Assembly: GCA_902475865.1 (NCBI GenBank)
Contig: CABSBK010000028.1
Coordinates: 1 to 9,240 of the forward strand
Length of the DNA: 9,240 bases
Reading direction: 5' to 3'
Source: an uncultured Collinsella sp.
GTDB taxonomy: Bacteria > Actinomycetota > Coriobacteriia > Coriobacteriales > Coriobacteriaceae
Made by a program: the position numbers and the translations under genes. Below, one piece after another: positions 5,631 through 9,240 of the stretch (within the stretch, counting starts at the first letter, position 1; the number at the start of each line of letters is the position of its first letter). The notes below the pieces were generated by a model that did no database searches, was not told the DNA's origin, and saw only the letters and a program-made list of their open reading frames with translations.

Positions 5631-5703
5631 TTGACGCGCCCCCTTTACCTACTCGTCTAAGTTTCACGTCAAGATGACCACCCCGCCTGCCGCGGTGTAG
5701 AGT
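5631..5703 (+). promoter_or_regulatory. Promoter candidates for the DUF389 gene
   Basis: Two overlapping options lie between the terminator and the gene. One is TTGACG (5631-5636, five of six) with TCTAAG (5656-5661) at 19 bp. The other is ATGACC (5674-5679) with TAGAGT (5698-5703) at 18 bp, which would start transcription near 5710 and leave a leader of about 40 nt. Neither is strong; the presence of a full terminator upstream makes some promoter here likely. Confidence 0.35.
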
Positions 5704-5749
5704 AGAGGCAGCGGGCGCGATGCATAGCCCGCGGCGAAGCGAGGTGAAC

Positions 5750-6889
5750 ATGAAACTCGATAACCAGCAGCTCAAGCGACTGCGCGAGCGCCATCACCGG
5801 CGCCACGGCATCCGCCCTGCCTATAGCGAGGTCATGGAGAACGCCGGCCGCTTCCTGAGGCGCGCATTCAACATTCGCGAGGGTCGCGCCCCCTATCACG
5901 TGATTCGCAAGCGCTTTGTAAACGGGGCGCGCCTGACCGGCTCTCACCTGTGCATCCTCATCATCGCCATGCTCATCGCGAGCATCGGCCTCGATATCGA
6001 TTCGGACATCGCCATTGTGGGCGCCATGCTCATCTGCCCGCTCATGGGCTCGGTCCTTGCCATGGCATACGGCATCGCCACGCTCGACCGCGAGATTACC
6101 CTCGAGGCAATTGCCGGCCTCGCGCTGCAGATGGTCCTTTGCCTGATCACTTCCACGCTGTATTTTAAGCTCTCGCCCCTTGGCACCACCACGGCCGCCA
6201 TCATCGATAACTCGACACCCACCGTATGGGACCTTGCCGTCGCGCTCGCGGGCGGCTTTGCGGGCGGGCTGGGCAACTCGCGCGACCAGGAGCCTTCGAC
6301 GCTCATTGCCGGCGTAGCCGTGGCGACTGCGCTCATGCCGCCCCTGTGCGCGGCGGGCTATGGCATCGCCATTGCAAGTGGGTCACTGTTTCTCTCAGCA
6401 CTTTATGAGTTTGGCATCAACGTGGTCTTTATCGCACTGGCTGCCGAAGCCGTGCTGCTTCTTTTACGCGTGCCGCTCAAGCGCGACCTGAACGGCGACG
6501 GTATTGTGACTGCCGAGGAAAACGACGAGGTCAACGAGCTATCGCGCAAGGTGCGCCGCCACATCATCGTGGGCACGGTGATCTTTGCCGTCCCCTGCAT
6601 CGTTATGACCGCGGGGTCTATTGGTTCGGCGCAGGCCGGCGTGCAGGACGGCTACGGCGTCACCGAGACCACGCGCGAGCTTGCCGCGGTGCTACCGGGC
6701 TTCAAGGATTACACCGTCGCCGTCGAAACCTCAGCCGCCGAAGGCGACGAGGAGGGCATCGTCGAGCGCGAGGTTGTCGCTCACGTGACGACAAGCGAGG
6801 CGCTCGGGGCGCACGACCGCCGCGTTGCCCGCAAGCTCATCGACCTCAATGTGCCCGAACTCGGTCGCGTGGAGTTTGACGTGAAGTGA
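5750..6889 (+). CDS. DUF389 family membrane protein with an EF-hand-like loop
   Basis: A 379-residue protein of the DUF389 family (TIGR00341/TIGR00271-like), multi-spanning membrane proteins of unknown function. An arginine-rich cytoplasmic-type N-terminus (1-62) precedes hydrophobic segments near 67-82, 87-110, 118-138, 162-175, 185-212, 222-240 and 271-290. Conserved family blocks are IVGAMLICPLMG (89-100), MAYGIATLDRE (105-115) and ALMPPLCAAGYG (194-205). Residues 246-257 (DLNGDGIVTAEE) fit the calcium-binding EF-hand loop pattern at every key position and sit between the last two membrane segments. The C-terminus (291-379) is soluble and acidic. The ATG at 5750 is preferred to one at 5720 because GAGGTG lies directly upstream; the MKLDNQQ start also looks natural. 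It stands alone after a terminator and converges with the sulfotransferase gene. Confidence 0.88.
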   Translation: MKLDNQQLKRLRERHHRRHGIRPAYSEVMENAGRFLRRAFNIREGRAPYHVIRKRFVNGARLTGSHLCILIIAMLIASIGLDIDSDIAIVGAMLICPLMGSVLAMAYGIATLDREITLEAIAGLALQMVLCLITSTLYFKLSPLGTTTAAIIDNSTPTVWDLAVALAGGFAGGLGNSRDQEPSTLIAGVAVATALMPPLCAAGYGIAIASGSLFLSALYEFGINVVFIALAAEAVLLLLRVPLKRDLNGDGIVTAEENDEVNELSRKVRRHIIVGTVIFAVPCIVMTAGSIGSAQAGVQDGYGVTETTRELAAVLPGFKDYTVAVETSAAEGDEEGIVEREVVAHVTTSEALGAHDRRVARKLIDLNVPELGRVEFDVK

Positions 6890-6955
6890 TGCGGGACGCG
6901 AGGTGGCCCGGCACGAGAGCGCAGCCGCGGGGCGCAGGCACAGCCAAGCGCAGCG

Positions 6956-8692
6956 CTACAGCTCGTACTTGTACACGCGGTAGATGTACTTCTCGGCTTC
7001 CATCTCGTAGGTGGCGATGGGCAGTCCATAGCGATCATACTCGGTGAAGGTCTTGGCCTGACCCGATGCCACGAGCATGCTGCTCGAATCGCCGATGCGC
7101 TGTGCACTGCTTACGTAGCCCGAGAACGGCACTGCGATCTGGTCCACAAGCTCGTAGGTGCGTGCGGTCTCGTCCACCGCGAACACGCGCCCAAACGAAT
7201 GCGTGCCCTTGCTGTAATCAGTCACTACCGCGGCGCCCGGCTGGCCCCAATCGAACTTGGGATAGCTTTCTGCCGCACCAAAGTTGTTGTCGTACAGCAG
7301 CACCTGGTAGCGACCGGTCGTGGTCGTCTCGTCGTTTGGCAGATAGGTCACACTGTGCTGACCTGCGTTGAGCGAAAAATCGCCTTGGGCCTGCAGCAGC
7401 TTGTCCTCAAAGCCCGAGCCGGCCCAAAACTCTGGCGAGCCCATAAGCCAATCGACCGTAGGCGTGCCGTAAATATCCGTGAGCTTGATGACCGTTGAGG
7501 TCTCGCGCGAGCTGAGCAGAACGGTGCCGCCGCCGAGCCACTGGATCGTGTTGATGTGAATCCAATCCAGGTCGCCGTCCGAGGCAACCTTGGCGCTCGC
7601 CTTGAGATTGGGGAATATGTCGCCCAGGTCCACGACGAGATTGACGTCACCGGTGGTCACGTCAATCTTAATGATGAGGTCCTCGACATTAACGCGGTCG
7701 TCCTTGCCTTTTTTGACAGCCGCGCGGTCGACGTCCAAATCGGCTTCGGAGCCGGCATGGCTCGCCAGCACTAGCAGATTGCCGTCGTCATCGAAGGCGT
7801 AGTCGTGGTGTAACTCATAGTCGCCCGTACTCCAAACGTTTACCACCTGGCCGATGGCGTTGATCTGGGCCATCTTGGTCGTCGAGACGCTCATGATCAT
7901 GCTACCGTCGCCCGGAAACAGTAGGCGGTGGCTGCGGTAGCCGATGATTGGCACCTCGCCGCGAATCTGGCCCGCGTTGTCGTAGAGGTACATAAAGTCG
8001 AGCTTGGATGAGTCGTTGCCCAGGATGGCAAAGAGGCCATCAGCGAGCGGCGTGTTGGACTCCCCCGCCGTGACGGCGAGCCGCTCTTCTTCCTCGCCCT
8101 TGAGAGCCGGCGTCTTGACGGTAAAGGTTGAGGTGCGACTGGTACCGTCTTGTGCCGTACAGGTGAGGGTCACCGTGTTTTTGTGGTTGGGAATGAGGCC
8201 GATGACCTTGAACTCGTGCTCTATGGCCGGCGTGTCGCCGCCGCGGGGTGTACGGGAAAACGCAGCGACTTTGGGGGCGTCGCCGGCCTTTTTGCGTTCG
8301 GCGACCTTGTAGGAGACGGTTACGGGATCCGCCGTTGCAAAGCGCACGTAGCAGCTCAGGGTATCGGTGCCAAAGGGATCTGCCTTGACGAACGGGGCGG
8401 TTTCGTCGAAGCTGCCTGCGGCGTAATCAGCATCGAGCCGCTCCTTGATGGCCGCCTGCTTCTCGACGTCGTAGGTCGCGACGATCTGCTTGTGGAGCTT
8501 CTTTTGCTCGTCGGTGAGCTCGTTGCTCGCAGTAGATGCGTCGTTCGAGCCGGTCCCGCCGACCGAACAGCCCATGAGCCCTGTCCCGGCAAGCGCCAGC
8601 GCGCCCGCCGCACCCGCAAGAGCTACTCGGCGCGAGAGCAGCCTGTTGTCCTTGTCACTCAATTCCATATCGTTACCGTCTTTGAATGCCAC
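6956..8692 (-). CDS. Arylsulfate sulfotransferase with Tat/lipoprotein signal
   Basis: A PAPS-independent arylsulfotransferase (ASST family) that moves a sulfuryl group from one phenolic sulfate to another phenol through a sulfo-histidine, outside the cytoplasm. With the GTG start the protein has 578 residues. The signal contains LSRRVALAG (Arg21-Arg22), a hydrophobic AGALALAGTG stretch and a lipobox-like LMGC with Cys42. A beta-rich N-terminal domain (about 100-200) is followed by the beta-propeller. Expected active-site residues by comparison with E. coli AssT: His295/296 in ELHHDYAF, His379 in DWIHINTIQW, Arg396 in SSRETS and the catalytic His446 in NAGQHSV. Apart from Cys42 the only cysteines are at about 114 and 178, a possible disulfide. 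The start is uncertain: GTG 8692 has GAGGG upstream, ATG 8668 and ATG 8707 lack a good site. No sulfatase or oxidoreductase partner is adjacent. Confidence 0.9.
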   Translation of the reverse strand: MAFKDGNDMELSDKDNRLLSRRVALAGAAGALALAGTGLMGCSVGGTGSNDASTASNELTDEQKKLHKQIVATYDVEKQAAIKERLDADYAAGSFDETAPFVKADPFGTDTLSCYVRFATADPVTVSYKVAERKKAGDAPKVAAFSRTPRGGDTPAIEHEFKVIGLIPNHKNTVTLTCTAQDGTSRTSTFTVKTPALKGEEEERLAVTAGESNTPLADGLFAILGNDSSKLDFMYLYDNAGQIRGEVPIIGYRSHRLLFPGDGSMIMSVSTTKMAQINAIGQVVNVWSTGDYELHHDYAFDDDGNLLVLASHAGSEADLDVDRAAVKKGKDDRVNVEDLIIKIDVTTGDVNLVVDLGDIFPNLKASAKVASDGDLDWIHINTIQWLGGGTVLLSSRETSTVIKLTDIYGTPTVDWLMGSPEFWAGSGFEDKLLQAQGDFSLNAGQHSVTYLPNDETTTTGRYQVLLYDNNFGAAESYPKFDWGQPGAAVVTDYSKGTHSFGRVFAVDETARTYELVDQIAVPFSGYVSSAQRIGDSSSMLVASGQAKTFTEYDRYGLPIATYEMEAEKYIYRVYKYEL

Positions 8693-8834
8693 CGTCGTTT
8701 CCCTCATATACCATGGCGTTTGCCCAGCCCTGTCCAATTTGACTCTCAGCTTAACAAACGCCCCTTAAGGCTAGCTTAGGCTCGCGGCAGCCGGAGCCGT
8801 TAGCCGCAAGACGCACAGGGGACGCAGTAATGCG

Positions 8835-8872
8835 ATGATCCGTTTTCCTCCGTCCCCGAGGGATCATTTTTT
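8835..8872. repeat. Palindrome with GGGGACGG core and terminator-like T run (related element 5)
   Basis: ATGATC (8835-8840) pairs with GATCAT (8862-8867), and CCTC (8847-8850) with GAGG (8858-8861) inside, leaving a 6-nt bulge. Six Ts follow at 8867-8872 on the plus strand and overlap the stop codon of the dehydrogenase gene. The minus-strand loop reads GGGGACGGAGG, close to the core of the other repeats. It has terminator shape for plus-strand transcription, yet both neighbouring genes are on the minus strand and no U run follows in that direction. It could still slow minus-strand transcription or protect the mRNA end. Confidence 0.6.
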
Positions 8873-9240
8873 AGTACTTGAAGAAGCCCTCGCCCGAGCT
8901 TTCGCCCAGCTTGCCTTCGTCGAGCATCTGCTTGAGGACGGATGCCATGGCCTTAAAGTTGTAGGGCATCATCATCTTTTTGAGCAACGGGCTCACCAGG
9001 CCCGGCACCTTCTGGTACTGCATAACGATGTTGTAAGCCGTCTGGATACCAACCGTGTCGAATACGCGGAACGGACCCTTGGGGGCGCCGGTGCCACGCG
9101 TCCATGCGAGGTCGATGCTCTTGGGATCGCTCACGCCCGAGACATACAAGTCGAGGCCCGAAAGCAGCCATGGCACCAGCATGGAATTGAGCAGGTAGCC
9201 GTTCTTTTCCTTGTTGACGGGAAGTGCCAGCATGCGAATG
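8871..9240 (-). CDS. 3-hydroxyacyl-CoA dehydrogenase, C-terminal part, cut by window edge
   Basis: The frame is open from the right edge to a TAA at 8871-8873, giving 122 visible residues of the helical C-terminal domain of an NAD-dependent 3-hydroxyacyl-CoA (3-hydroxybutyryl-CoA) dehydrogenase. Recognisable pieces are KEKNGYLLNSMLVPWL, the ID.AW.RGTGAPKGPF.VFD.VGI block typical of this domain, and the conserved C-terminal GESSGEGFFKY. The N-terminal Rossmann domain with the NAD-binding glycines and the catalytic His/Glu pair lies outside the window. The enzyme oxidises or reduces the 3-hydroxy group in beta-oxidation or butanoate-type metabolism; the direction cannot be told here. The stop codon overlaps the T run of the palindrome at 8835-8872. 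An ATG at 9233 is internal, since family homology continues upstream of it in frame. Confidence 0.88.
   Translation of the reverse strand, partial: IRMLALPVNKEKNGYLLNSMLVPWLLSGLDLYVSGVSDPKSIDLAWTRGTGAPKGPFRVFDTVGIQTAYNIVMQYQKVPGLVSPLLKKMMMPYNFKAMASVLKQMLDEGKLGESSGEGFFKY

Noticed and set aside
8693..8737. TTG start at 8737 for the sulfotransferase
   Set aside because: It adds a poorly conserved-looking stretch before the signal peptide and has no good ribosome site; the GTG at 8692 with GAGGG fits better.
8779..8798. Hairpin GGCTC/GAGCC with an inner CGG/CCG as a terminator of the dehydrogenase gene
   Set aside because: The stem is short with a bulge and is not followed by a U run on the minus strand, so it is not supported as an intrinsic terminator.

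Overview
The window is GC-rich, has tightly packed genes with strong AAAGGAG/GGAGG-type ribosome binding sites and some GTG starts, and carries many short intergenic palindromes. With an arylsulfotransferase of the gut-anaerobe type, this fits an Actinomycetota genome of class Coriobacteriia, most likely Collinsella or a relative. That assignment is an inference from style and gene content; there is no rRNA or marker search behind it.

Layout. Positions 1-3623 are all on the minus strand. In transcription order they hold coaX (type III pantothenate kinase, CoA synthesis), a ComEB-type dCMP deaminase (dUMP supply), a small NifU-like Fe-S scaffold protein, lgt (lipoprotein diacylglyceryl transferase), and the start of a multi-spanning membrane protein that runs off the left edge. 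From 3832 to 6889 the plus strand carries an OPT-family oligopeptide transporter with a roughly 100-nt structured leader and a strong intrinsic terminator, then a DUF389 membrane protein containing a perfect EF-hand-like loop. From 6956 to 9240 the minus strand carries an arylsulfate sulfotransferase with a twin-arginine/lipobox signal, and the C-terminal part of a 3-hydroxyacyl-CoA dehydrogenase cut by the right edge. The DUF389 and sulfotransferase genes converge on a 66-bp gap (6890-6955) with no clear terminator.

How genes relate. These are mostly separate housekeeping or transport units, not one pathway. The one functional link visible is that Lgt is the enzyme expected to lipidate the sulfotransferase, whose signal peptide ends in a lipobox cysteine.

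Most interesting signals. (1) A family of intergenic repeats with a GGGAC(A/G)GG core, present in at least three alignable copies (674-692, 2116-2134, 3678-3696) and two related palindromes (742-776, 8835-8867). Two copies match at 27 of 30 positions and lie in opposite orientation around the deaminase-coaX segment. (2) A four-segment, attenuator-like set of alternative stems between the NifU-like gene and lgt. (3) A long hairpin with a possible loop-tail pseudoknot just before the ribosome binding site of the OPT transporter. (4) The EF-hand-like loop in the DUF389 protein. No complete novel defence or mobile system was found, and there is no CRISPR array, tRNA, rRNA or transposase gene in the window. 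No gene-free stretch exceeds 300 bases.
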